A DNA stretch of 22,125 bases, taken from IMG/VR virus record IMGVR_UViG_3300035698_024167, positions 1-22,125 of that record; one strand, written 5' to 3'. The translations under genes were made by a program, and so were the position numbers. Of the stretch, positions 6,572 to 14,228 are shown one piece after another; positions within the stretch are counted from its first letter, which is position 1; the number at the start of each line of letters is the position of its first letter. The notes under the pieces are model-generated. The model worked only from the letters and a program-made list of their open reading frames with translations. It was not told where the DNA came from and did no database searches. This stretch comes from a virus.

Positions 6572-6868
6572 ATGTCAGTAATATTATACGATGAGAGCGG
6601 TGAAGAGGTTAACTTTCCTCACGCTATAGATGCAAGAGAGGCTGTCAAATCCGGTCTTTTCTCTGAAAGTATGCCAAAAAAAGAGAATAAACCCTCCAAA
6701 GAAGAATTAAAGGCACAAGAAAAAGCAGCGGAAACTAAAGCTAAAGAAGAAGCCAAATTGAAAGCAGTAGAAGTAGAATTGAAAATATTGGCAGAAAAAG
6801 AAGAGGCCGAATTAAAAGCACTGGAAAAAGAAGAAATGAAAGAAGACGCAATTCTATATAAAGATTAA
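6572..6868 (+). CDS. Small, highly charged coiled-coil protein of unknown function
   Basis: This 98-residue protein has a strong AAAGGAGA ribosome binding site. Residues 1-35 (MSVILYDESGEEVNFPHAID) look like a small folded N-terminal part. The rest is a Lys/Glu/Ala-rich helix of about 60 residues (KAAETKAKEEAKLKAVEVEL and onward) with coiled-coil character. Phages often carry a short gene of this kind between decoration and head-tail connector genes. No catalytic motif is seen. The N-terminal part could be a small structural motif that anchors the helix. I do not recognise a specific family. Confidence 0.6.
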   Translation: MSVILYDESGEEVNFPHAIDAREAVKSGLFSESMPKKENKPSKEELKAQEKAAETKAKEEAKLKAVEVELKILAEKEEAELKALEKEEMKEDAILYKD

Positions 6869-6882
6869 GAAGGGCATATTAT

Positions 6883-7191
6883 ATGTTAGAGATAATAAAA
6901 GAGTTTTGGCCATTATCTGTTTATATAATCGCGACTATTGTTTGGTTGGCGAGAATGGATTGGAGAGTAAGAGAAAATGGTAAGAGTAGAGCTGGATGTG
7001 AAAAGCGTTGTATGGAACGAGTAGACTTTTTGAAAGTTAAGTACAATGATGATCTGATCGATCTCAAGTCAGATCTAAAAGAAACTATGAAATTATCTCA
7101 AAACATGAACTTGAATTTGACTTCCTTGACTTCTTTCTTAAAAGGTCGAGGAACTATAGGGAAAGGTGGCAGACTTGAAGATGAGGAATAA
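6883..7191 (+). CDS. Small membrane protein with one N-terminal transmembrane helix
   Basis: The protein is 102 residues. Residues about 5-25 (IKEFWPLSVYIIATIVWLAR) form one hydrophobic helix, followed by positive charges (RMDWRVRENGK), so the C-terminal part probably stays in the cytoplasm. Two cysteines (CEKRC, about residues 39-43) precede a polar helical stretch. There is no lipobox and only one membrane segment. By architecture it resembles small phage membrane proteins such as XhlA-type lysis accessory proteins or class III holin-like proteins, but it sits among head genes and not in a lysis cassette. Function is open. Confidence 0.6.
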   Translation: MLEIIKEFWPLSVYIIATIVWLARMDWRVRENGKSRAGCEKRCMERVDFLKVKYNDDLIDLKSDLKETMKLSQNMNLNLTSLTSFLKGRGTIGKGGRLEDEE

Positions 7192-7194
7192 ATC

Positions 7195-7704
7195 GTGCTA
7201 AGTGCAACAAACACAATAACTTCTGTTAAGTTAAAACTGAAGAACGACTATACTTTCTTTGATTATGATTCCGATGCTCTGTTTGTCGTGGACTTAACCT
7301 CAGTTGCAGATGATGTCCGGATGATTTCTTTTTACGACAAGATAGGTAAAACTGAATATGATCGTATAGCTCTGAAAGATAAGGTAGATTTGTCACAGAC
7401 AGAAGAGTACCTTTATTGGGCTGAAGTTTTTACCATCTGCCTTGAGTTTTTGCAAGCTAAATCTGCAAAATCCGGGCAACTATATTCTAGTGAAACCGGA
7501 AGTAAATTAACCGTAGAGGGCTATTCTTACCAAACTGGATCTTCTGAAGGTTCTTCTGAAGGCGATCTCTCAGAAGGGTTCTATTTTGAGAGAGCTTATT
7601 CTTACTGGAAACTTGCTGGATTCGATATAATGTCACTTCAGAGAACATGCTCTATTTTTGGAGAGCAAGACTATAATACTTTTGGCAGGACTATAATAGA
7701 ATGA
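7195..7704 (+). CDS. Probable head-tail connector (adaptor) protein
   Basis: This 169-residue protein starts at GTG with GAGGA seven bases upstream, just after the previous stop. The sequence is acidic, with a helical middle (YLYWAEVFTICLEFLQAKSA) and a short repeat GSSEGSSEGDLSEG near residues 115-130. The order scaffold, capsid, decoration, this gene, Mu F-like protein, closure and completion is where adaptor proteins (HK97 gp6/SPP1 gp15 role) are found, and the helical core around a Tyr/Trp-rich segment is compatible. No diagnostic motif is present, so the call rests on position. The stop overlaps the next start (ATGA). Confidence 0.5.
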   Translation: MLSATNTITSVKLKLKNDYTFFDYDSDALFVVDLTSVADDVRMISFYDKIGKTEYDRIALKDKVDLSQTEEYLYWAEVFTICLEFLQAKSAKSGQLYSSETGSKLTVEGYSYQTGSSEGSSEGDLSEGFYFERAYSYWKLAGFDIMSLQRTCSIFGEQDYNTFGRTIIE

Positions 7705-8708
7705 TTCCATACGTTAGTGTTAAAACAGAAAGTCCTTTAGACTTTTATTCAGCTTTTGAGCTCACAGAAGACGATGAGGAACGCATCTTAGTTTTATTCG
7801 AAGAAGGTTACGATCTTGAAGCCACAGATTTGTTTGTATCTGAATTTATGGAGTCTGCATCTGTCAAATACCAGGAGTTAATGTCGTATTATCTAAGATA
7901 TTCCGAGCAAGGGCCAATGAGAAGTAACGATCAAGATAAACTAATCCGCAATATATCTTTATTATCGCTTGGACTCTCTACTGTTTTAATTAAAAATTTT
8001 AATACTTATTTAAACAATATTTATTCAAATAATATATTTAATAATGCAGGAATAAAAGATAGTAAAATAAAAAAAAGTATATTAAATGAAACGTTGTCAG
8101 AGTTTGACAATTTAATGAGTGGCACAGTATCTAAGACTCAGAGTTTCATATTGAATAGTCTAAGGACATTTCAAAGAGAAATGATCGCTGAAAATTTATT
8201 ATTAACCAATTCTGGAATAACTGGTGCAGCATTAGAGAATGAAATTGACAGATTCAAGAAATCCCTGTTTATAAAATACCCAGAAGTATATAAAGCGATG
8301 AACAAAGGAAATCTTTTGACCACGAGTAAATTTAAAGATGGTGTTGAGTTTACCCGGCACTACAAGATGGATTATTATATAGATTTGGTTGCAAGGACAA
8401 CACTACTCAACACAGACAGAATTTCTAACACAATCTCTGCTCTTGTAGATGGAGAGCAGGTTGTAGAATATTATCTTTCTGATAATAGAAAGGTAAAGAA
8501 GGATCGAGAATTGTGTCAAACTATATTAAACAATAAAGTCAATGGACTGAGCATACTGGCTTTAAACCAAGACACCGCTACTAAATTGGGTGTGATGACA
8601 TATGACGAAGCTAAGAATACCCCTGATTACGCAATGGGTCCGCTTTGCAGACATAGCGTTAGGAGATGTAGTAAGGAATACCTGGAGAGTATAAATTATG
8701 GCAATTGA
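7701..8708 (+). CDS. Mu F-like / minor capsid (head morphogenesis) protein
   Basis: This is a 335-residue, mainly helical protein. The last 120 residues carry the hallmark of Mu gpF/SPP1 gp7-like minor head proteins: a VARTTLLNTDRI helix, then VEYYLSDNRKVKKDRELCQ, and TPDYAMGPLCRHSVRRCS at the end, matching the Cys...P.C.H..RC pattern of that family. These proteins are carried in a few copies in the head and help DNA exit or head assembly. In many phages this gene follows the portal directly; here it lies downstream of the decoration genes. It starts in ATGA overlap with the previous gene and overlaps the next by 11 bases. A stretch around 7980-8090 is notably AT-rich compared with its surroundings. 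Confidence 0.72.
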   Translation: MIPYVSVKTESPLDFYSAFELTEDDEERILVLFEEGYDLEATDLFVSEFMESASVKYQELMSYYLRYSEQGPMRSNDQDKLIRNISLLSLGLSTVLIKNFNTYLNNIYSNNIFNNAGIKDSKIKKSILNETLSEFDNLMSGTVSKTQSFILNSLRTFQREMIAENLLLTNSGITGAALENEIDRFKKSLFIKYPEVYKAMNKGNLLTTSKFKDGVEFTRHYKMDYYIDLVARTTLLNTDRISNTISALVDGEQVVEYYLSDNRKVKKDRELCQTILNNKVNGLSILALNQDTATKLGVMTYDEAKNTPDYAMGPLCRHSVRRCSKEYLESINYGN

Positions 8709-9102
8709 TCTTGGAATGACGTCGTCAGCACAAGCCAATGCGAAGAAACATGTATTGAATGTGTGTAGCCAAGGAATGGACGTTGTATTGTTTGAACCCG
8801 CGACTAAAGATGAATTCGGAACTCCATTGACTGAAGTTACACAGACATTGAAAGCATTTCCAGTAAGATTAACTCCTTACGATAGAAAAACGATGGAAAA
8901 GATAAGCTGGTCTGAAGATACAGATATACTATGTTTTATATCCAAGTCTGCAGTAGATAAATTGTCACTCACGACACAGATGATACAAAGTAGATACAAG
9001 GGTTTCAGGTTTAATGATAAGACTTATGACATCAGATACATAGAGAATTATAGTCCTTTTGGAACTGATTTCCTTTATATTGTTATTGGTGGAAAGGTAT
9101 GA
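8698..9102 (+). CDS. Probable head closure (head-tail joining) protein
   Basis: This 134-residue protein has a helical N-terminus (TSSAQANAKKHVLNVCSQGM) and a beta-rich remainder: DVVLFEPATKDEFGTPL, then KAFPVRLTPYDRKTMEKISW, and a final YKGFRFNDKTYDIRYIENY. The ending, with a modified-surface beta strand and a terminal hydrophobic strand DFLYIVIGGKV, resembles head closure proteins (SPP1 gp16/HK97 gp7 type) and head-tail joining proteins. Its position between the F-like protein and a tail completion protein agrees. It overlaps both neighbours (11 bases upstream, ATGA downstream), suggesting coupled translation. Confidence 0.6.
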   Translation: MAIDLGMTSSAQANAKKHVLNVCSQGMDVVLFEPATKDEFGTPLTEVTQTLKAFPVRLTPYDRKTMEKISWSEDTDILCFISKSAVDKLSLTTQMIQSRYKGFRFNDKTYDIRYIENYSPFGTDFLYIVIGGKV

Positions 9103-9680
9103 GTTTCGAGATAAAACTAGATAAAAAAGTAATTCAGGGGTTTAAAAAAGACCTTGATCGGTTGGTCGAGGTAGTTTCTTCGTCAGAACTTAATTTGCAT
9201 AGAGCTAAATCTTATCGTGAATATACAATTCGGGTTGTAGATGAAGGAACATTGAATATAAGACCTACCGGAACTTTAACAAGATATTTGACGGATGACC
9301 ACCAAGCAGAAAGTCATACTGGCGGTTTGTTAAAAGCTATGGAGATAAAGCCTTCTGGAAAAAAGAATGCAGAAGCCGGATACTTTAATAAATCGAAAAA
9401 AGTTCCAGATCAAAGAGGGAAAGACAAAAATCTTACATATACTCAGTTAGCAATCATACAACATACAGGATGTAGGATACCGCTTCAAGGTGACAGCGGA
9501 GAAAGAGTCAGGGGTTATTTTGCGCATCCTGACAGGAAAATATATTTCAAGAAAGACAAACAATGGCTTATAGTTCCGCCTAGACCGTTCATGATGAGGG
9601 CAATGAGAGGGTATCTCGCAAATGATTTAGATTCAAAGGCTGCAGCAGAATTTATAGAAAAGGAGCTAAGTAAAAGTTAA
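9099..9680 (+). CDS. Tail completion / neck protein (HK97 gp10 / Mu gpG-like)
   Basis: This 193-residue protein has, in its second half, the pattern LAIIQHTGCRIPLQ followed about 45 residues later by IVPPRPFMMRAM. Proteins of the HK97 gp10/P2 gpS/Mu gpG group share this 'hE.G..IP...PpRpF(l/m)' arrangement; they cap the head-proximal end of the tail or join it to the neck. The N-terminal 50 residues are helical, followed by a beta segment with Arg-rich strands (YREYTIRVVDEG). The stop overlaps the next ATG by one base (TAATG). Confidence 0.7.
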   Translation: MSFEIKLDKKVIQGFKKDLDRLVEVVSSSELNLHRAKSYREYTIRVVDEGTLNIRPTGTLTRYLTDDHQAESHTGGLLKAMEIKPSGKKNAEAGYFNKSKKVPDQRGKDKNLTYTQLAIIQHTGCRIPLQGDSGERVRGYFAHPDRKIYFKKDKQWLIVPPRPFMMRAMRGYLANDLDSKAAAEFIEKELSKS

Positions 9681-10762
9681 TGTTTAGTGAATTTGAAACC
9701 CAAGTCTGGTCTTTATCTGCAACGGGTGTGGCAATTTCTAACAATACTGATTTTAGTATAGATGGGAGTAGTAAGAAAATAGTCTGGACTGAAAGCGAGA
9801 AGTCTGCTACTCTCACTTTTGATAGTGTTGATTTGTCTGAATGGGAAGAGATTAGTGTGCATTTATATGTAAGAGGTACTCTGAGTACCAATCTTTTCAC
9901 AATGACTTTGTCCGGTGAGACATTTACTTTTACTCGGAAAGATTTCGGAAATAAAGATTGGACGCATATGTTGATAGATTGCTCGAAAATGACCGACACG
10001 ACTTCAATTGTATTCACTAGCATTGCTGCAGACCTAACATTGTTTGTAGATTATGCAGGATATAGGAAAGTTACATATAATTGTGATGTAGATATCATAG
10101 AAGCTTTAAAGTCTCATATAAATTTAGATTATGGAGTTTCTACAACTTTGACTGCAAGTGCACCGATAGGTACAACTTCAATTGCTTTCATCAAATCTGG
10201 AATAGAGGGTTATGTCAATGACACGACTTTGATGGAGCTTGACGATGGCGCAGGCACAACTGAGACAGTTTCTTTGATTAACAGAAGTGGTCTTTTATCT
10301 GAAGCGACTACGAGTGCTTTTGCAATTGGTAATACAGCGAGGATTCTTTGTCCAGTAAGAAGTGAAGACTATGACGACATACAGCCCGATCCAATTTGTG
10401 GAATAGTAGTTTATGACCTGTCTGTAGATAAGCAGCTTACAACAGTTTATACAAAAAACGGATCAAAGCTCAAACAATACCTCGGAGATCTCGGGATAGC
10501 GGTATATATAGATTGCAAGAGCCTTAAAAAGTTGTTGCAAATGTCGCGAGAGTATAATAAGAAGTATGGAGAAGAGTTCCAATTCTTATTAGATGGAGAG
10601 AGGGTAAACATATATTTGTCAGACGAAAGTGTTTTTTCTGATTCTATTATTGGTAACAACCCTAGGATGATGTATTATTATAGGTTGCAACCACAACCGT
10701 ATCTTTATGCGGGATCCGAAAAGATGCAAACAATAACTCTCTCCACGACTGTAAGTGGATAA
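9680..10762 (+). CDS. Unusual neck/tail protein with an N-terminal jelly-roll-like domain
   Basis: This 360-residue protein sits where a tail terminator is expected (between tail completion and sheath) but is over twice the normal length. Residues 1-130 are a beta-rich domain (SSKKIVWTESEKSATLTFD, then DLSEWEEISVHLYVRG and DWTHMLIDCSKM) that looks like a carbohydrate-binding jelly roll. A short helix (DVDIIEALKSHI) follows. Residues about 150-230 form a beta module (GTTSIAFIKSGIEGYV, then LMELDDGAGTTETVSLI and SAFAIGNTARIL) like those inserted in many phage structural proteins. The C-terminal 120 residues are mixed alpha/beta (DIQPDPICGIVVYDLS). A terminator fused to extra domains is one reading; a separate neck whisker/collar-like protein is another. 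Neither is shown. Confidence 0.5.
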   Translation: MFSEFETQVWSLSATGVAISNNTDFSIDGSSKKIVWTESEKSATLTFDSVDLSEWEEISVHLYVRGTLSTNLFTMTLSGETFTFTRKDFGNKDWTHMLIDCSKMTDTTSIVFTSIAADLTLFVDYAGYRKVTYNCDVDIIEALKSHINLDYGVSTTLTASAPIGTTSIAFIKSGIEGYVNDTTLMELDDGAGTTETVSLINRSGLLSEATTSAFAIGNTARILCPVRSEDYDDIQPDPICGIVVYDLSVDKQLTTVYTKNGSKLKQYLGDLGIAVYIDCKSLKKLLQMSREYNKKYGEEFQFLLDGERVNIYLSDESVFSDSIIGNNPRMMYYYRLQPQPYLYAGSEKMQTITLSTTVSG

Positions 10763-10776
10763 CGATAGGAGGAAAC

Positions 10777-11034
10777 ATGTTCAAAATTTTTACAAATAAA
10801 ACAGCAACTCCACAACAAGTAATGACTATAAGCGGAGAATCGATAAGTTTTATGCCTGGGGAGTCTATTTCTGTAGACTTGGATAAAATGTATTATGGAG
10901 AATTAAAGAGGAGTGAAAAATTCTTTAAGATTAAAGAGGCCGAGCCAGTACAAATTGTAAGTCCTCGCGCATCAAAAGTCTCAGTAGTAAAAAAAGAAGT
11001 TGAAGAAGAAAATGAATATGGAGGTAACGAATAA
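10777..11034 (+). CDS. Small acidic-tailed protein preceding the sheath
   Basis: This 85-residue protein has a good ribosome binding site (AGGAGG, seven bases before ATG). The N-terminal 55 residues are beta-rich (MFKIFTNKTATPQQVMTISG, GESISVDLDKMYYGEL) and look like a small SH3-like or single beta-barrel fold. The tail is Lys/Glu-rich (VSVVKKEVEEENEYGG). Its TAA overlaps the sheath ATG by one base. I do not recognise a family; close translational coupling with the sheath suggests a tail-assembly role. Confidence 0.5.
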   Translation: MFKIFTNKTATPQQVMTISGESISFMPGESISVDLDKMYYGELKRSEKFFKIKEAEPVQIVSPRASKVSVVKKEVEEENEYGGNE

Positions 11035-12833
11035 TGGGTTATGGTTCAAGAATCCAAAGAGTGCCAGCTCGGGGTGCATCTATACTGACAGATGTAGATA
11101 TATTTAAAGTAGCTCTTCTTGCTCAAACAGAAAGAGGAGTTGTAGACGCTGACGGCAACGTCATGGTTATGTCAGATATCTATTCTATGTCAGATTTTTA
11201 TTCCAAGTGTGGCGGTTTCAATAGTAATTATCAAGGATCTTATATTGCGAAGTCTTTTTTTGATGAACTTGATAACGGAGTTAATTGTGAATTAAAAGTG
11301 TTGAGTTATGTGGATTCAGGATCAGCACAAGCCTCTTATGAACTGATGGATATTGCAAGCTCTGCCGTGAAGATTTTTGATATAAAGGCTGGTTATAAAG
11401 GCCTTGTGGATACATCTTCTTTTGGTAATAAAGTAGCAATAAAGACCACGCAAAAAAACGATATCACTATGAATCTCACGGCAGAAGTTATTACAGGAGC
11501 TACAGAAGCGGTCTTAGACGGTGTAGACAACCTAACTGTTGGAAACTACATTAAATTTGTAGATACCGCCACAGCATATGTAAAAATACTCACGATTGTT
11601 GCCGCGACAAAGACTATAACATTTGCAGCACTGACTTTGGCCACAACATTAGCTGTAGCTACCACTGTAGTTAGTAGACAAGATATTAAACTTGAAGTCG
11701 CAGTAAAAGATGAAAATGGCGATTATCAGAAAAAGAGTGACGACACAGAACCTTTCGCTCAGTCAGATACTATTGGATTGGCATCTGTAATAAATGACGC
11801 TGTTGATGGAAACTATTTCATAACAATGGCTGTTAACGCTGCTAATGTGAGCGTAGCAGAGGACCAAATTCCGGCAGATCTTACTACTTGGACTCCTCTT
11901 GCTGGTGGTTTAGACGGAAGTGCAGCAACAGATTCGAACTGGAAAACTCTCGCTGAAACATATTTTGAATCAGAAGAATTTACAATTTTGTTGGCTCCAG
12001 AAAGTGCAAGTACAGCTCACAACTTGAACATGCTTACTTTTTGTACTGATGGATACAAAGGTATTTATTATGCTCAAGCCTCAGATGGAGCTTCAGAAGA
12101 TAACCTTAAAAATTTCGGAGCACTGCTTCGAGGTTCAGTTAAGTTTGGAATGATCCCTTCCGACAAATGGATAAAAGTTTCTGATCCCACGACCATAAAC
12201 GGATATAAAGACATTCCAATGGTAGGAGTTGCCGCTGCTCATTGGTTCAATGTTTATGAGAGCTATGGAGAGTCTAAAGTGGCTGCTGGTAATAAAGCAG
12301 GGATGGTCCTCAAGACAAATTCAACTCTTATAGATAGTAATGGGTTGGTTCACGATGACACTCTTGGAGTCGGTGCAAGACTCATAAGAAACTACAGCAT
12401 CAATATCAGTAGATTCAGGCGCGGTAAGGGTATAACACTCAATTCCGCAAGAACATTCTCAACAGACGATGGGTATAAATTCCAGAATCAATTATTTCAA
12501 TTTATACTTTATTCAAGATCTATTGTAACGTATCTACAAACTATCGAACAAGATAGAGCGGGCAAAAATGCTCAAGAAACACATTATCTTGCGGTAAGAG
12601 CATATATGAATCAAAAGTATAAAGCTGGACATCTTTTTGTCGGGCAGAATGAAGACGGCTCAAGTACCTCATTCACGGACGTATGTATCATAGTTAATGA
12701 TTTTTCAATCAATACCTTAGCTAATATCGCGAATGGTATAGAAGAAATATTCTTACAGTTTGTTGCTCCAGTTCCAATAGAAGAGGCGATTCTTTCTCTT
12801 GCTAGTGCTGGTGTAACTTCAGTTAAGTCCTAG
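11034..12833 (+). CDS. Tail sheath protein
   Basis: This 599-residue protein forms the contractile outer tube around the tail tube. The N-terminus (RGASILTDVDIFKVALLAQT) and the domain with DFYSKCGGFNSNYQGS fit the DUF3383/sheath-like superfamily. The C-terminal third is typical: RLIRNYSINISRFRRGKG, then NSARTFSTDDGYKFQNQLFQ and a long helix with IVTYLQTIEQDRAGKN. Residues about 145-230 form a beta module (TGATEAVLDGVDNLTVGNYI, ITFAALTLATTLAVATTVV) inserted in the sheath and related to the one in the 9680-10762 protein. GGAGGT lies just upstream of the ATG. The tube gene follows after 11 bases, the usual sheath-tube order, which defines a contractile phage. Confidence 0.85.
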   Translation: MGYGSRIQRVPARGASILTDVDIFKVALLAQTERGVVDADGNVMVMSDIYSMSDFYSKCGGFNSNYQGSYIAKSFFDELDNGVNCELKVLSYVDSGSAQASYELMDIASSAVKIFDIKAGYKGLVDTSSFGNKVAIKTTQKNDITMNLTAEVITGATEAVLDGVDNLTVGNYIKFVDTATAYVKILTIVAATKTITFAALTLATTLAVATTVVSRQDIKLEVAVKDENGDYQKKSDDTEPFAQSDTIGLASVINDAVDGNYFITMAVNAANVSVAEDQIPADLTTWTPLAGGLDGSAATDSNWKTLAETYFESEEFTILLAPESASTAHNLNMLTFCTDGYKGIYYAQASDGASEDNLKNFGALLRGSVKFGMIPSDKWIKVSDPTTINGYKDIPMVGVAAAHWFNVYESYGESKVAAGNKAGMVLKTNSTLIDSNGLVHDDTLGVGARLIRNYSINISRFRRGKGITLNSARTFSTDDGYKFQNQLFQFILYSRSIVTYLQTIEQDRAGKNAQETHYLAVRAYMNQKYKAGHLFVGQNEDGSSTSFTDVCIIVNDFSINTLANIANGIEEIFLQFVAPVPIEEAILSLASAGVTSVKS

Positions 12834-12844
12834 GAGGGATATAA

Positions 12845-13294
12845 ATGGCTAGAGCCTCGAGTTTAAATGTTGAAGTAGTCGTGAATGGATACACAATATA
12901 CCCTCTCGAACTCGGAGAAGTTGGAGAAGGAGAAGAAGGAAGAATTGATGTAGCTGATGGTGGAAGGAAATACAAAGTTCGTGATCAGATCTTTGACATT
13001 GGAGAAATCCCAATAACAATTCTTTTAACAAACACAGGTTTGGCAATCGCTAGTGATGGAACTCAGGCTTCGGCTGGTCTGTCAGAGTATAGTGAAATGC
13101 AAGCTTGGTGTACTTCTGGAGCAGTTTATGATGTCTTTGTAATATTTAGAGACAGTGCACAAACTGCAGTTCTAACTTATCAGCTTTCGAACACTCAGTG
13201 TGCGATGGGGAAGAAAAATGCTTTCAATAGAAACAGTAAGGAAGTCGATACAAAACAATACACATTGCTTCCTGAATTCATAGAACAGGTTTAA
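12845..13294 (+). CDS. Tail tube protein
   Basis: This 149-residue protein has AGGAGGG before its ATG. It directly follows the sheath, as tail tube proteins do in contractile phages. The sequence is beta-rich: SLNVEVVVNGYTIYPLELGE, then GGRKYKVRDQIFDIGEIPIT and ILLTNTG, with an exposed Glu/Gly loop (EVGEGEEG). It ends in a short beta segment (DTKQYTLLPEFIEQV) typical for tube proteins. Stacked hexamers would form the DNA conduit, with length fixed by the tape measure. No export signal is seen. Confidence 0.78.
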   Translation: MARASSLNVEVVVNGYTIYPLELGEVGEGEEGRIDVADGGRKYKVRDQIFDIGEIPITILLTNTGLAIASDGTQASAGLSEYSEMQAWCTSGAVYDVFVIFRDSAQTAVLTYQLSNTQCAMGKKNAFNRNSKEVDTKQYTLLPEFIEQV

Positions 13295-13297
13295 GAC

Positions 13298-13326
13298 TTG
13301 ACAACTATTTGCCTACTCTGTATAAA
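13298..13326 (+). promoter_or_regulatory. Near-consensus sigma-70 promoter upstream of the tail chaperone/tape measure genes
   Basis: TTGACA (13298-13303), a spacer of exactly 17 bases and TATAAA (13321-13326) give a -35 identical to consensus and a -10 with five of six matches. Transcription would start near 13333, about 35 bases before the next ATG. It lies in a 73-base gap between the tail tube gene and the chaperone gene and is the best promoter match I can find in the window. Confidence 0.65.
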
Positions 13327-13346
13327 GATATCAGAGTAGGCAAATA
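13306..13346 (+). repeat. Perfect 15-bp inverted repeat overlapping the promoter
   Basis: TATTTGCCTACTCTG (13306-13320) is repeated as its exact reverse complement CAGAGTAGGCAAATA (13332-13346) around an 11-base AT-rich centre that contains the -10 box. As DNA it could be an operator; as read-through RNA it would fold into a strong hairpin just after the tail tube gene. No T tract follows on either strand, so it is not a standard intrinsic terminator. The ribosome binding site (AGAGG) lies a few bases further on. Confidence 0.85.
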
Positions 13347-13367
13347 TAAAAAAAGAGGTCTAAAATT

Positions 13368-14228
13368 ATGTCGAGATTTCAACTTTATTGCGGTTTAGAA
13401 AGAGAAGGCGAATGGTTCAATTATTCTGAAGTACATCCACTAGAGGGCGGAGTATTGTCAATGCTAGAGGGTGCTGAAAAGACTGGTGCCGCAAGGCTCT
13501 TGAACCTATTGAAAGGTTCTATTACTTCGTTGTTCACTGAAGACGGACAAGAGTATGTGTTGGCTCCGAAGGATTTTGAAGACATTAAAGTCGTGGATTC
13601 TTGGAAAATAGGATATGAAGCGATCAAACTGAAGACAGGCGAAGAACAACCTATAATTACAGAATATTTTCATTGTAGTAGATGCAGTGAAACAAAGAAT
13701 GAAAAATATACTAGAAAAGACGAAAGCTGGCAAAAACTCATAGACGATGGACTTATCGATGAATTTTATTTAGAAACTTCTAAGGATTCTTTTGAAGTCG
13801 AATTGGTAGATCCTATTGAGATACAGCCTGGCAAATCTTTTTCTGGTGGAACATATAGAAAAATAGAGATGAAGCAGTTGAGTATTGGCGATATGTTAAG
13901 AATACATAGAAGTCAAGAGGCTATGTCTAGCCAGGCAAACATGATCAGAGCTACATGGGACGAATGCATCATAAGAATAACTGGAATGTCTGAGGCAGAT
14001 TTCAACAGAATAAAAAAGATACCTGGACAGTCGTTCTCAAAGAAATATCTCGAAACTGAAGCGAACTATCTTGCAGTAGAAGAAGAAATGGATAAAAATA
14101 TAGTTGGTGTAGATGCATGGAGAAGAATTGTGTACTGCGACAACTGTGGAATGGAGATAAGAGAAGGTTTAGATTACACAAATTTTTTCTCACCCTTGTT
14201 GCCGAAAAAGTCCACCCGAAACCGATAA
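13368..14228 (+). CDS. Tail assembly chaperone, short form (lambda G-like role)
   Basis: This 286-residue protein is read in frame to TAA at 14226-14228. The gene lies between tail tube and tape measure, the fixed place of tail assembly chaperones, which bind the tape measure and recruit tube subunits. Two Cys pairs, Cys103/Cys106 (HCSRC) and Cys257/Cys260 (YCDNCG), suggest a zinc ribbon or two metal knuckles. The middle has a helical segment (LSIGDMLRIHRSQEAMSSQ). Ribosomes that slip -1 at 14183-14189 leave this frame after residue 274 and make the longer form. The 12 residues after the slip site (SPLLPKKSTRNR) are unique to this short product. Promoter and dyad lie upstream. A relation to baseplate-hub assembly proteins with zinc ribbons is possible. 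Confidence 0.75.
   Translation: MSRFQLYCGLEREGEWFNYSEVHPLEGGVLSMLEGAEKTGAARLLNLLKGSITSLFTEDGQEYVLAPKDFEDIKVVDSWKIGYEAIKLKTGEEQPIITEYFHCSRCSETKNEKYTRKDESWQKLIDDGLIDEFYLETSKDSFEVELVDPIEIQPGKSFSGGTYRKIEMKQLSIGDMLRIHRSQEAMSSQANMIRATWDECIIRITGMSEADFNRIKKIPGQSFSKKYLETEANYLAVEEEMDKNIVGVDAWRRIVYCDNCGMEIREGLDYTNFFSPLLPKKSTRNR

Noticed and set aside
13306-13346. Dyad as a standard intrinsic terminator
   Set aside because: A strong stem, but no T tract follows it on either strand.
14117-14188. Independent start (ATG 14117) for the second chaperone part
   Set aside because: The stretch before the slip site is an out-of-frame reading of the zinc-ribbon codons, while slippery site and stem structure explain the downstream frame better.
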